A stretch of DNA of 6,849 nucleotides, taken from Thioalkalivibrio nitratireducens (GTDB lineage: Bacteria > Pseudomonadota > Gammaproteobacteria > Ectothiorhodospirales > Ectothiorhodospiraceae). Location: positions 1-6,849 of the forward strand of contig JAABSN010000179.1 in NCBI GenBank assembly GCA_011390385.1, given 5' to 3'. Position numbers and translations under genes: made by a program. This document shows positions 1-6,264 of this stretch, piece after piece. The notes beneath the pieces were generated by a model. It worked only from the letters and a program-made list of their open reading frames with translations, made no database searches and was not told where the DNA came from. Numbering within the stretch: the first letter of the stretch is position 1; each line of letters starts with the position of its first letter.

Positions 1-232
1 CGGTGCCGAAGAGGTAGCGGGCCGTCATGTTGCCGAAGACCAGCAGGATCATCAGCACCATGCCGAGCCCCGACAGGGCGCCGGAAAAGCCCGTCAACAG
101 CCCCAGCTGTCTCTCGATCCGAAGCAGCGTTCGTTTCATCCTCTTGTACCCGTTGAAGAAGGTGGATTCGTTTTCCCGCCTGGTGATCACGCAGGATTCA
201 GAGGTCGCCTTGTCATCCGCAACGTAATTCAT
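1..232 (-). CDS. dctQ: TRAP transporter small membrane subunit, DctQ family (5' part only)
   Basis: Partial gene: the first 77 codons are present and the remainder lies beyond the left edge. DctQ is the four-helix small membrane subunit of tripartite (TRAP) transporters; it pairs with the large DctM channel to import solutes delivered by periplasmic DctP. The visible protein ends in a typical first transmembrane segment, GLGMVLMILLVFGNMTARY, preceded by an amphipathic basic stretch (MKRTLLRIERQLGLLTG) and followed by LFGT, as is usual for this family. The start is uncertain. The ATG at 232 has only a weak AGG about 12 bases upstream and adds 31 unusual residues; the ATG at 139 gives the more typical DctQ N-terminus, but its AAGAGG abuts the codon. 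It lies downstream of dctP on the same strand, so the two are probably one operon, with dctM expected beyond the window. Confidence 0.82.
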   Translation of the reverse strand, partial: MNYVADDKATSESCVITRRENESTFFNGYKRMKRTLLRIERQLGLLTGFSGALSGLGMVLMILLVFGNMTARYLFGT

Positions 233-249
233 AGCGCGAATCAACCTGC

Positions 250-356
250 GTAGGGTGCCGTGAGGCGCAGCCGAACCGCACCGTTACGACGCCGGCCTTG
301 ACCCCTGTGCCCCGGGCCTCGAACGGTGCAATTCGCTGCGCTCATTGGCACCCTAC
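250..356. repeat. BIME-like palindromic element, copy 1
   Basis: A 107-bp element bounded by GTAGGGTGCC and its inverse GGCACCCTAC. The left arm (250-283) and right arm (324-356) are imperfect inverted repeats of about 33 bases; each begins with GTAG when read inward and carries an internal GGTGC/GCACC pairing. That is the layout of two REP units facing each other. It starts 17 bases upstream of the ATG at 232 of dctQ. No reading frame with coding character is seen in it. Confidence 0.85.
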
Positions 357-392
357 GCCGTTTATTATCAGGAATGGTCAGCGCCGGCCCCC

Positions 393-499
393 GTAGGGTG
401 CCGTGAGGCGCAGCCGAACCGCACCGATGCCACGCTGGCCTTGATCCCCGTGCCTCGGGCCTCGAGCGGCGCAATTCGCTGCGCTCATTGGCACCCTAC
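393..499. repeat. BIME-like palindromic element, copy 2
   Basis: Second 107-bp copy in the same orientation as the element at 250-356, offset by 143 bp. By eye the two align without gaps and with 9 mismatches, all in the central part; the first 34 bases and the last 26 are identical. Arms are at 393-426 and 467-499. It starts 33 bases beyond the dctP stop codon, so both copies lie inside the presumed dctP-dctQ transcript. Confidence 0.85.
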
Positions 500-532
500 G
501 CTTTCACCGTCAGGGTTGGCTTGGAGTGAGCG

Positions 533-1651
533 TTAGCCGAGTATCGTCTGGCCCAGATCACGAATCTGGGTCTGGAACGCGGTTTCGGAGTTGGCCTGCC
601 AGCGGTCGTGACGCGACTTGAACTGGAAATAGCTTTCGTGAACCCGGCGCACCAGCGGATCCTTGGCGGCATTTTCGCTGAGGATGTCCCTGGTGGCTTC
701 GAGCAGCGCCTGGATCACGTCGTCCGGAAGCGGTTGGAATTGGACCCCGTGGTTATTGATCAGGTCGTCCAGGGCATCGGCATTGCGGGCCTCCAGCCAG
801 CTGTGCGAAGTGATGTTGCAGGCTGCCGCCGCGTTGCGCATGATCGCCTGCAGGTCCTTCGGCAATGAATCCCAGGCCTTTCGGTTGACCGCGACCTCGG
901 TGCTGGTCGCCGGCTCGTGCCAGCCCGAGGAATAATAGTTCTTGGCCGCGTTGTGCAGGCCCAGCGCGCGATCGGAATACGGTCCAACCCATTCTGCGGC
1001 GTCGATGGCGCCGCGCTCGAGGGCCGCGAAGAGTTCGCCGCCGGGCAGCAGTCGGGCATTCGCTCCGATCGCATTGTAGATGTCGCCGGCAAGACCTGGC
1101 ATGCGGATGTTCAAACCGCTGAAATCGCCAAGGCTCTCCACCGGGCGGCGGAACCAGCCAACCGGCTGCACGCCGGTGCAGCCCACCACCAGCGGTACCA
1201 GGTCGAAGGGTTTGTACACCTCCTCGTACAGTTCGTAGCCGCCGCCCTCGTTGAGCCAGGCGTTGTGTCCCTGGAAAGTCATCCCGAAGGGCACTGTGGT
1301 GAAGTACTGGGCGGCGAAGGATTTCCCGGCCCAGTAATAGGCGCAACCGTGGTTCAGTTGTACCTGGCGGCCAGCCGATGCGGCGTCGAAGCCCTCGAAC
1401 GCGGGAACGAGTTCGTTGGCTGCGTACACCCGGATGCGGATGCGCCCGTCGGACATCTCTTCGACGCGCCTGGCGAAATCGGTTGCGCTTCCCGGGCCGG
1501 TCTGGAAGAAAGGCAGTCCCGAGGGCCAGGTCGTCGTCATGCGCCAGTTGAAGCGCTGCTGGGCATGGACAATGGCGGGGGCCGCAAGAACACTCGCGCC
1601 TGCTGCGGCGGCAGAGCTCAGTTTGAGGAAATCGCGACGCTTGATGCTCAT
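533..1651 (-). CDS. dctP: TRAP transporter substrate-binding protein, DctP family (TakP-like)
   Basis: Periplasmic solute-binding protein of 372 residues that captures an organic acid and hands it to DctQM. Residues 1-30 are a signal sequence with a twin-arginine motif (KRRDFLK at 4-10), an Ala-rich hydrophobic stretch and a likely cleavage after VHA30, so export is probably by Tat, fully folded. The mature part matches the TakP-type branch (known for 2-oxo acid and lactate binding): TTTWPSGLP near 39-47, ANELVPAFEGFDA 78-90, YYWAGK 105-110, GWFRR 165-169 carrying the arginine expected to meet the substrate carboxylate, LPGGELFAAL 202-211 and GAIDAAEWVGP 214-224. In related structures an Glu-Trp pair at this place helps hold a metal ion beside the ligand; this is family knowledge, not shown here. 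The ATG at 1651 is chosen because it places the Tat motif correctly; the open frame continues upstream without family similarity. The substrate is not determined. Confidence 0.93.
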   Translation of the reverse strand: MSIKRRDFLKLSSAAAAGASVLAAPAIVHAQQRFNWRMTTTWPSGLPFFQTGPGSATDFARRVEEMSDGRIRIRVYAANELVPAFEGFDAASAGRQVQLNHGCAYYWAGKSFAAQYFTTVPFGMTFQGHNAWLNEGGGYELYEEVYKPFDLVPLVVGCTGVQPVGWFRRPVESLGDFSGLNIRMPGLAGDIYNAIGANARLLPGGELFAALERGAIDAAEWVGPYSDRALGLHNAAKNYYSSGWHEPATSTEVAVNRKAWDSLPKDLQAIMRNAAAACNITSHSWLEARNADALDDLINNHGVQFQPLPDDVIQALLEATRDILSENAAKDPLVRRVHESYFQFKSRHDRWQANSETAFQTQIRDLGQTILG

Positions 1652-1654
1652 GCT

Positions 1655-1667
1655 TGGGAGTCTCCCA
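1655..1667 (-). promoter_or_regulatory. Inverted repeat over the dctP ribosome-binding site
   Basis: On the minus strand TGGGAGACTCCCA is a perfect inverted repeat ending 3 bases before the dctP ATG. It can fold as a five-pair stem with a three-base loop. Its left arm, TGGGAG, is the only reasonable Shine-Dalgarno sequence for dctP, so folding would hide it. The symmetry is visible; a regulatory role is inference. Confidence 0.35.
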
Positions 1668-1821
1668 TTGCTTGTTTTGCGGAAACAATCCAATCGGTTT
1701 CTGCCGAATACCCTGACGCATTTCAGGTGTTCCGGGCGGTTTCGAGCTGGAGCAGCGACGATGCCGTGTCTGACGCTGGAAGTCCAGACTCGGGCGACTG
1801 ACCTCGACGCACCCGCTCCGT

Positions 1822-1837
1822 GGCCATGTCCGTGCCA
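1822..1837 (-). promoter_or_regulatory. Candidate sigma-54 (-24/-12) promoter for dctP
   Basis: On the minus strand TGGCACGGACATGGCC has a perfect -24 element (TGGCAC), the required GG-N10-GC spacing and a one-mismatch -12 element (TGGC for TTGC). It would start transcription near 1811 and leave a leader of about 160 bases before dctP. Many dicarboxylate TRAP operons are RpoN-dependent, which makes the match plausible. No activator binding site was recognised, and a 16-base match in GC-rich DNA can arise by chance. Confidence 0.35.
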
Positions 1838-1876
1838 GATGATGGCGTTGCGCTGGCAAAGTGCCCTGGTGGGTTG

Positions 1877-1905
1877 TTGTAACCTTTGTGTAACGTCACT
1901 GTTAT
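1877..1905 (+). promoter_or_regulatory. PHO box array upstream of phoB
   Basis: Three 7-base units occur at an exact 11-base period: TTGTAAC (1877-1883), GTGTAAC (1888-1894) and CTGTTAT (1899-1905). Each fits the TGTNA core of the PhoB half-site (consensus CTGTCAT) and the spacing is the canonical 7+4. Units 1 and 2 form the likely functional box, because the -10 element TCTAAT at 1905-1910 lies 10 bases after unit 2. This replaces a normal -35 element and implies PhoB activates its own operon. Confidence 0.72.
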
Positions 1906-1910
1906 CTAAT
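1905..1910 (+). promoter_or_regulatory. -10 element of the phoB promoter
   Basis: TCTAAT matches the sigma-70 -10 consensus at 5 of 6 positions. It sits 10 bases downstream of the second PHO half-site, as in E. coli pho promoters, and overlaps the third half-site by one base. Transcription would begin near 1917, about 23 bases before the phoB ATG. Confidence 0.55.
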
Positions 1911-1939
1911 GTTGCCAGGTTCGAAACCGGAAAACGTTG

Positions 1940-2629
1940 ATGAGCATCCATATTCTCCTGGTGGAAGACGACGCTGCCGTACGGGAGGTTCTGTCGCTGC
2001 CTCTGCAGAAGGCAGGTTTCGACGTGACCGAAGCCACGGACGTGCGGCAGGCGCGGCAGGCCCTGCTGGAACGTGCCCCGGATCTGATCCTTCTCGACTG
2101 GATGCTTCCCGATATCAGTGGTGTGGAATGGGCGCGCGATCTGAAAAATGCGCCGCATACGCGCAGTCTTCCGGTTATCATGCTCACCGCCCGTGGCGAG
2201 GAAGAAGACCGTGTTCGGGGGCTCGAGGTTGGCGCCGACGACTATGTCACCAAACCCTTTTCGCCGCGTGAACTGATCGCGCGCATCCGGGCCGTTTTGC
2301 GGCGCACGTCACCGACGACCAGCGATGAACCCGTCGAGGTCGATGGGTTGCGTCTGGACCCGGTCAGCCATCGGGTCACCGTACATGGCAACACGCTCGA
2401 CATGGGCCCGACCGAGTATCGCCTGTTGCATTTTTTCCTGACCCATCAGGATCGAGTGTTCACCCGCGGGCAGTTACTCGATAACGTATGGGGGACCAAC
2501 GTCTACGTCGAGGAGCGCACGGTCGATGTGCATATTCGTCGCTTGCGCATGGCGCTCGCCGATTCAGGGCACGATGGTCTGGTGCAGACGATTCGTGGGG
2601 CCGGCTACCGGTTCTCGCGGCAGCGCTGA
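1940..2629 (+). CDS. phoB: Phosphate regulon response regulator PhoB (OmpR family)
   Basis: Response regulator of 229 residues, the usual PhoB length. When phosphorylated by PhoR in phosphate starvation it dimerises, binds PHO boxes and recruits sigma-70 RNA polymerase. The receiver domain (1-120) has the acidic pair E9-D10 (with D11), phospho-acceptor D53 in [12 protein letters not shown]83 and K105 in the KPF motif. The C-terminal winged helix (about 130-226) carries the near-diagnostic PhoB stretches [34 protein letters not shown] and [10 protein letters not shown]. The ATG at 1940 follows GGAAAA at a workable distance; a TTG directly before it is the only nearby alternative. It is divergent from dctP, followed 51-69 bp later by phoR, and preceded by a PHO box array that suggests autoregulation. 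Confidence 0.97.
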   Translation: MSIHILLVEDDAAVREVLSLPLQKAGFDVTEATDVRQARQALLERAPDLILLDWMLPDISGVEWARDLKNAPHTRSLPVIMLTARGEEEDRVRGLEVGADDYVTKPFSPRELIARIRAVLRRTSPTTSDEPVEVDGLRLDPVSHRVTVHGNTLDMGPTEYRLLHFFLTHQDRVFTRGQLLDNVWGTNVYVEERTVDVHIRRLRMALADSGHDGLVQTIRGAGYRFSRQR

Positions 2630-2680
2630 GACACTCTGCTTTGTGCCGGCGGTAACGGTTGCCCCGGCGGCCATGGATGA

Positions 2681-4054
2681 GTGCCCTTGCGACCCGAAAT
2701 GAAGCTCCGGAATCCCTGGCCAGCGGCTTATGCCAGGTTCGTGCTTGTCCTGTTGGCACTGGTGCTGATCGGGTGGGGTACCGGGCAATGGCTGCTCGTG
2801 CTCCTGCTGGCAGCCGTCGGCGTCCTCGTCTGGGATCTCATCAACCTGCGCCGCCTGGAGCACTGGCTGCGGGAGACCCGGAAACTGGATCCGCCGCAGT
2901 CGGTCGGCCTCTGGGGAGAAATCTTCGATGGCCTGTACCGCATGCGCCGGCGTACCCGGGACCGCGACAAGCAACGCCGGAATCTGGTGCGGAACTACCG
3001 CGATTCGATCAAGGCGATGCCCGATGCGACGGTCGTCCTGCGCAGCGATTACCGTATCGATTGGTGCAACACGGCGGCCCGGAAAATGCTCGGGCTGCAG
3101 TGGCCGCGGGACGAAGGACAGCGGATCAGCAACATCTTCCGGCATCCGGAATTCGTTGCCTTTCTGGCGCAGTATTCGCGCGAGGCACGTTCGCTGTCGC
3201 TGCCATCTCCGGTCGATGGGCGGTTGTGGCTCGAGGTTCGGTTGATCCCGTATGCGAAGAAGCGACACCTGCTGCTGGCCCGCGATACGACGGCTCTGCG
3301 GCGCCTGGAAACCATGCGTAGTGATTTCGTCGCCAATGTGTCGCACGAACTTCGGACCCCGCTCACCGTCGTTTATGGTGTGACCGAGACGTTGGAGGAT
3401 GAAATCAGCGATTACCCGGAGTTGACCCGCTCGGTGCAGTTGCTTCGGGAACAGGCCGAGCGCATGAAACACCTCGTCGATGATCTTCTGCTGCTCTCGC
3501 GGCTGGAAACCGGTGACAGCCCGCGGGCCGGGGATTGGGTGGATGTTCCGGCCATGCTGGAAGGCGTGGTCGAGGAGGCCCGGCTGCTTTCCGGCGACCG
3601 CCATCATCAGATCGATCTCGACGCGACCCCGGGGTTGTCGCTGCTGGGGACCGAGAGGGAACTGCGCAGCGCCTTTGCCAACCTCGTGTTCAACGCCGTG
3701 CACTACACACCGGAGGGGGGGCGGATTCACGTGCGTTGGTTCGCGGATTCGGCGGGCGGCTACCTTGAGGTTCTCGATACCGGGATCGGCATTGCCGCGC
3801 AGCATATCGATCGTCTGACCGAACGCTTTTACCGGGTCGACAATGGACGCTCGAAAAGTCGTGGCGGTACCGGTCTGGGCCTGGCGATCGTCAAGCATGT
3901 GCTCATGCGCCATGGTGCCCGCCTGAAGATTGACAGCCATCCGGGTGAGGGCAGCCGATTCACCTGCTGTTTTCCTGCCAGGAATCTGAGGCAGTTGCTC
4001 GCATCGTCGGCGACCGCGGATGTCAATGCCGATGTCGCCGCTCGATCGCCCTGA
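2681..4054 (+). CDS. phoR: Phosphate regulon sensor histidine kinase PhoR
   Basis: Inner-membrane histidine kinase/phosphatase that phosphorylates PhoB in phosphate limitation and reverses this in excess phosphate. Numbering is from the GTG at 2681 (457 residues). Two closely spaced membrane helices (about 20-34 and 37-52) leave almost no periplasmic loop, as in E. coli PhoR, so phosphate itself is not sensed outside. A charged linker follows, then a PAS domain (about 105-200; LPxA-like KAMPDATVVL, WCN, LGLQWP), the HisKA box VSHELRTPLT with phospho-acceptor H222, and a HATPase domain with N-box NLVFNAVHYTPEGG (334-347), G1 DTGIG (366-370), the PhoR-typical RLTERFYRVD and G2 GGTGLGLAIVKH. The tail after FPARN is about 25 residues longer than a minimal PhoR. 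The ATG at 2699 (451 residues, MKLRNPW) is an equally possible start, since neither has a strong ribosome-binding site. Confidence 0.96.
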   Translation: MPLRPEMKLRNPWPAAYARFVLVLLALVLIGWGTGQWLLVLLLAAVGVLVWDLINLRRLEHWLRETRKLDPPQSVGLWGEIFDGLYRMRRRTRDRDKQRRNLVRNYRDSIKAMPDATVVLRSDYRIDWCNTAARKMLGLQWPRDEGQRISNIFRHPEFVAFLAQYSREARSLSLPSPVDGRLWLEVRLIPYAKKRHLLLARDTTALRRLETMRSDFVANVSHELRTPLTVVYGVTETLEDEISDYPELTRSVQLLREQAERMKHLVDDLLLLSRLETGDSPRAGDWVDVPAMLEGVVEEARLLSGDRHHQIDLDATPGLSLLGTERELRSAFANLVFNAVHYTPEGGRIHVRWFADSAGGYLEVLDTGIGIAAQHIDRLTERFYRVDNGRSKSRGGTGLGLAIVKHVLMRHGARLKIDSHPGEGSRFTCCFPARNLRQLLASSATADVNADVAARSP

Positions 4055-4090
4055 TGTCGGCCGGCGTTGGCTAGATGTGTATTGTTACTT

Positions 4091-4096
4091 GGAGGT
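4091..4096 (+). promoter_or_regulatory. Shine-Dalgarno of the Sel1-repeat gene
   Basis: GGAGGT lies 7 bases before the ATG at 4104 and decides that start. Another in-frame start exists near the end of phoR, and an internal ATG at 4149 would give a shorter signal peptide, but neither has a comparable site. Confidence 0.8.
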
Positions 4097-4103
4097 CTGT
4101 TTC

Positions 4104-4997
4104 ATGTCGTTTCTGCGAAATCCGATCGCCTGCCGCAGCACGCGGTCCATGACCGTGAACTCCTTGCGCCGGCTGCTCGGGATTGCGGTCGTCCTTTTTT
4201 GCGCTGGCGCTGCCGCCGAGCCCCACGGCACACCATCCACGGAAGACCCGGAAGCTCGTGCTCATGCCTATATGGAACAGGACCCGCCCGACTGGGCTGC
4301 GGCACGCGCGGCCTTTACCGAGGCAGCGGATGCGGGTTCACCCACGGCGATGAGCCATCTCGGCTGGATCCACGAACACGGACACGGAGTGCAGCCCGAT
4401 GGCGAGAAGGCCGCCGAATGGTATGGCCGCGCGGCGATGGCGGGTGCCCACGATTTCGCGGTGAAGCTTGGCTGGATGTATCTCGGTGGGCAGGGGGTTG
4501 AAAAAGACCGCGAGCAGGCCGAGCACTGGTTCGGCCGCGCCGTTGACGCGGGGTATGGACCCGCACGCATCGCCTGGGCTTCGGTATTGATCGCCGACGC
4601 CCAGGGAGGACGGACCCCGGAAGCCGTGTTCGACGCCCGGGAGCTCCTCGAAGCCGCGCTCGATGACGGATTCATGCTCGCTTCCTATTTCCTGGCACGG
4701 CTGTTCATCGAAGGCATCGGCGCGCATCCGGTCGAGGACGGCATGGCGGCCCACTACACCCGGATCGGCGCGGAGTCGGGTGATCCGCGAATGCAGGGCT
4801 GGCTGGCGCTGATGCTGACCGAGGGCCGGGGTGTCGAGAAAGACCTGATACAGGCATCGAAGTGGGCCAATCTGGCAGCAGCCAATGGGGATCGCATGGG
4901 CAACCAGCTGCGTGTGGCGCTGGAAGGGGAACTGACACCGGACGAGATCCAGAAGGCGCGCGAACTGGCCGTCGATTGGGCGCTGGGGCAGCGTTGA
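4104..4997 (+). CDS. Secreted Sel1-like repeat protein
   Basis: Protein of 297 residues built of TPR-like Sel1 repeats, a solenoid that usually acts as a protein-binding scaffold. The N-terminus has a long basic n-region (1-23), a hydrophobic core LLGIAVVLFCAGAAA and a probable cleavage after AAA38. The Cys in LFCA has Phe at -1, so a lipoprotein signal is unlikely. Clear repeats occur at about 81-116 (AMSHLGWIHEHGHGVQPD...AAEWYGRAAMAG) and 117-152 (LGWMYLGGQGVEKD...AEHWFGRAVDAG). A degenerate stretch follows at 153-190, then further units at about 191-226 and 227-264, the last with GRGVEKD and ASKWANLAAANG. The product should be periplasmic. It begins 49 bp after phoR and ends 10 bp before the FKBP gene, which fits a shared transcript. 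Its partner is unknown; Sel1 proteins in other systems serve envelope assembly or signalling. Confidence 0.9.
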   Translation: MSFLRNPIACRSTRSMTVNSLRRLLGIAVVLFCAGAAAEPHGTPSTEDPEARAHAYMEQDPPDWAAARAAFTEAADAGSPTAMSHLGWIHEHGHGVQPDGEKAAEWYGRAAMAGAHDFAVKLGWMYLGGQGVEKDREQAEHWFGRAVDAGYGPARIAWASVLIADAQGGRTPEAVFDARELLEAALDDGFMLASYFLARLFIEGIGAHPVEDGMAAHYTRIGAESGDPRMQGWLALMLTEGRGVEKDLIQASKWANLAAANGDRMGNQLRVALEGELTPDEIQKARELAVDWALGQR

Positions 4998-5007
4998 TGG
5001 GGCCGTC

Positions 5008-5559
5008 ATGCTGCGGGTAATCCTGTTCAGTCTTCTGGCGCTGGTCGTGGTGTTCATTGTCGCCCAGTCGCTGGGGCTGACCCCGGAACAGATCGAGGAC
5101 CAGATCCTGCTGGCTGACCTGAACGCCGAGGATGGCGCGGCGTACCGGGAATCGAACCGGCGTCGGGCCGGGGTCGTGACGATGACCGGCGGCCTCCAGG
5201 TCGAGATGCTGAAGGATGGTGCAGGTGCGATCCCCGCTGAGGACGATTGGGTCAGCGTGCATTACCGGGGCTGGCATGTCGATGGGCGCGAGTTCGAGAA
5301 TTCCTGGCGCAAGGGTGAGCCCGCAACGGTCACGGTCGCCAATACCATTCCGGGATGGCGGCAGGTGCTGGAGTCGATTCCCGTGGGGTCGCATGTGCGC
5401 CTCGTCGTGCCGCCGGAACTCGCGTACGGCCGGTCTGGCGGCGGCAGGATCGGGCCCGAGGAGACACTGATTTTCGAGCTTGAACTGCTGGCGATCGTCG
5501 ATCCGGACCCGCCGATCGATCGGGAAGAATGGGAGAAACCGGTGCCTGGCCTGCGCTGA
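5008..5559 (+). CDS. Membrane-anchored FKBP-type peptidyl-prolyl cis-trans isomerase
   Basis: Protein of 183 residues that should speed proline isomerisation in folding proteins outside the cytoplasm. Residues 1-23 are a hydrophobic helix with a short N-terminus and no clear cleavage site, so it probably stays anchored in the inner membrane, facing the periplasm. After a charged linker (24-55) comes one FKBP domain (about 56-163): VSVHYRGWHVDGREFENSW, the NTIPGW segment, VRLVVPPELAYG and LIFELELL. Relative to human FKBP12 the pocket keeps Tyr26 (Y86), Phe36 (F96), Ile56 (I114), Trp59 (W117), Tyr82 (Y140) and Phe99 (F156), but Asp37 is Glu (E97) and Phe46 is Ala, the latter common in bacterial FKBPs. 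A 20-residue Pro/Glu-rich tail follows. The ATG at 5008 is 10 bp after the Sel1 gene, with a GGGG ribosome-binding site 5 bases upstream. Confidence 0.92.
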   Translation: MLRVILFSLLALVVVFIVAQSLGLTPEQIEDQILLADLNAEDGAAYRESNRRRAGVVTMTGGLQVEMLKDGAGAIPAEDDWVSVHYRGWHVDGREFENSWRKGEPATVTVANTIPGWRQVLESIPVGSHVRLVVPPELAYGRSGGGRIGPEETLIFELELLAIVDPDPPIDREEWEKPVPGLR

Positions 5560-5772
5560 AGTTTTCCTCGTTCGCGCGGGCGCTGGGCAAGGCGGGATGC
5601 TGGCATCACACAGGGCGCCGCATTGCGGCAGAAATGTGCCGGAAAAGGGTGCGTATCCCAATGCTTTCCTTGGTGGAAATTCATGGCCATACTGGGGGTC
5701 GACGACGATCGCGATCGGCGCAGCCAGATCGTCCAGTGACAGTTTACCGACAGCGCGGGGTTCTCCAGGAAC
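5560..5772. other. Non-coding gap between the FKBP and SRPBCC genes
   Basis: This 213-bp stretch has open frames on both strands, but their codon use (AGA, TCA, GGA, AAT) and composition do not resemble the neighbouring genes, and no family motif appears. There is no convincing rho-independent terminator after the FKBP gene and no good sigma-70 promoter toward the SRPBCC gene. It contains a PHO box match (5736-5753) and a perfect 12-base palindrome, CGATCGCGATCG (5706-5717), of unknown meaning. Confidence 0.6.
5736..5753 (-). promoter_or_regulatory. Near-consensus PHO box before the SRPBCC-LOV pair
   Basis: Read on the minus strand the site is CTGTCGGTAAACTGTCAC: half-sites CTGTCGG and CTGTCAC with the AT-rich four-base spacer TAAA. 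It matches 15 of 18 positions of the PHO box consensus and is closer to it than the array before phoB. It ends 19 bases before the SRPBCC start codon. Its direction points toward the FKBP gene, and no -10 element is seen 10-11 bases beyond it. PhoB bound here might repress or modulate the SRPBCC-LOV genes, or drive an antisense transcript; the role is inference. Confidence 0.5.
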
Positions 5773-6216
5773 ATGGTCAAGGCTGAGTCCAAGACGCTGA
5801 TTGGTTGTCCGTCGCCCGCGGTATACGCCTTCGTCGTCGAAGGGTTCCTGAGCAATTACCCGCGCTGGTCGCCAGAGGTGCAGAGCCTGCGGCCGCTGAC
5901 CGAAGGACCCCTTTGTATTGGTTGGACTGCGCACCAGGTGCGCATCGACCAGGGCCGGCGAACGGAGACGGATTTCCGCGTCGTGGCGCTGGAACCGCAG
6001 CGGCGCGTCTGTTTCCGGGGTGTGCAAGACCCGTTCGTGATCGACTATCGGTTCGTTGACCACGGGGACGAGACCAGGCTGATCTTCAGCTTCGAACTGG
6101 CGCGCCTCGGTTTCGCACTGCGTCCATTCGAGAAACTGATCCGGTTGGCTGTCCAGGATGGCACCGAGCGCGTGGTGCGCAATCTGAAGCTGTTGATCGA
6201 GAAGGAAATCGCTTAG
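5773..6216 (+). CDS. SRPBCC (START/Bet v1-like) family protein
   Basis: Protein of 147 residues with the pattern of a small hydrophobic-ligand-binding SRPBCC fold, resembling the polyketide cyclase/dehydrase and RatA/CoxG-like groups. Visible landmarks are the opening strand and helix IGCPSPAVYAFVVEGFLSNYPRWSPEV (residues 10-36, broken here only for description), a run of alternating strands with RRTETDFRVVALEPQRRVCF, the TRLIFSFELA strand, and the long C-terminal helix (about 118-146) that closes the cavity. There is no signal peptide, so it is cytosolic. The ATG at 5773 is the first possible start after an in-frame stop at 5737; AGGA only 2 bases upstream is a poor ribosome-binding site. 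The gene is followed 48 bp later by the LOV gene on the same strand. The ligand and function cannot be read from the sequence. Confidence 0.82.
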   Translation: MVKAESKTLIGCPSPAVYAFVVEGFLSNYPRWSPEVQSLRPLTEGPLCIGWTAHQVRIDQGRRTETDFRVVALEPQRRVCFRGVQDPFVIDYRFVDHGDETRLIFSFELARLGFALRPFEKLIRLAVQDGTERVVRNLKLLIEKEIA

Positions 6217-6254
6217 CCGTGCGACGCGTGTACCGCGCAGCGCACCCATTGTCC

Positions 6255-6259
6255 GGAGG
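6255..6259 (+). promoter_or_regulatory. Shine-Dalgarno of the LOV gene
   Basis: GGAGG lies 5 bases before the ATG at 6265, inside the purine run GGAGGAGAGG, and fixes the start. It is far stronger than the site of the SRPBCC gene before it, so the LOV protein may be made at a higher level from a shared transcript. Confidence 0.8.
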
Positions 6260-6264
6260 AGAGG

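Noticed and set aside
241..536. Open frames on both strands in the dctQ-dctP gap
   Set aside because: They are produced by the two palindromic repeat copies, lack a ribosome-binding site and have no family similarity.
1652..2158. Upstream extension of the dctP frame into phoB
   Set aside because: The Tat motif fixes the N-terminus at 1651; the extension is antisense to phoB and has no recognisable domain.
2564..3940. 458-residue open frame on the minus strand
   Set aside because: It is an antisense shadow of phoR, whose kinase motifs are unambiguous.
4071..4088. Possible PHO half-site TTGTTAC before the Sel1 gene
   Set aside because: There is no second half-site 11 bases away on either side, and it abuts the ribosome-binding site.
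5601..5616. TGGCAT...GC as a sigma-54 promoter for the SRPBCC gene
   Set aside because: The GG-to-GC spacing is 11 instead of the strictly required 10.
5597..5800. Possible 67-residue gene in the FKBP-SRPBCC gap, starting at ATG 5597 with AAGG nearby
   Set aside because: Codon use (AGA, TCA, GGA, AAT) and Ser/Arg/Gly-rich composition differ from all neighbours, and it overlaps the SRPBCC start by about 30 bases.
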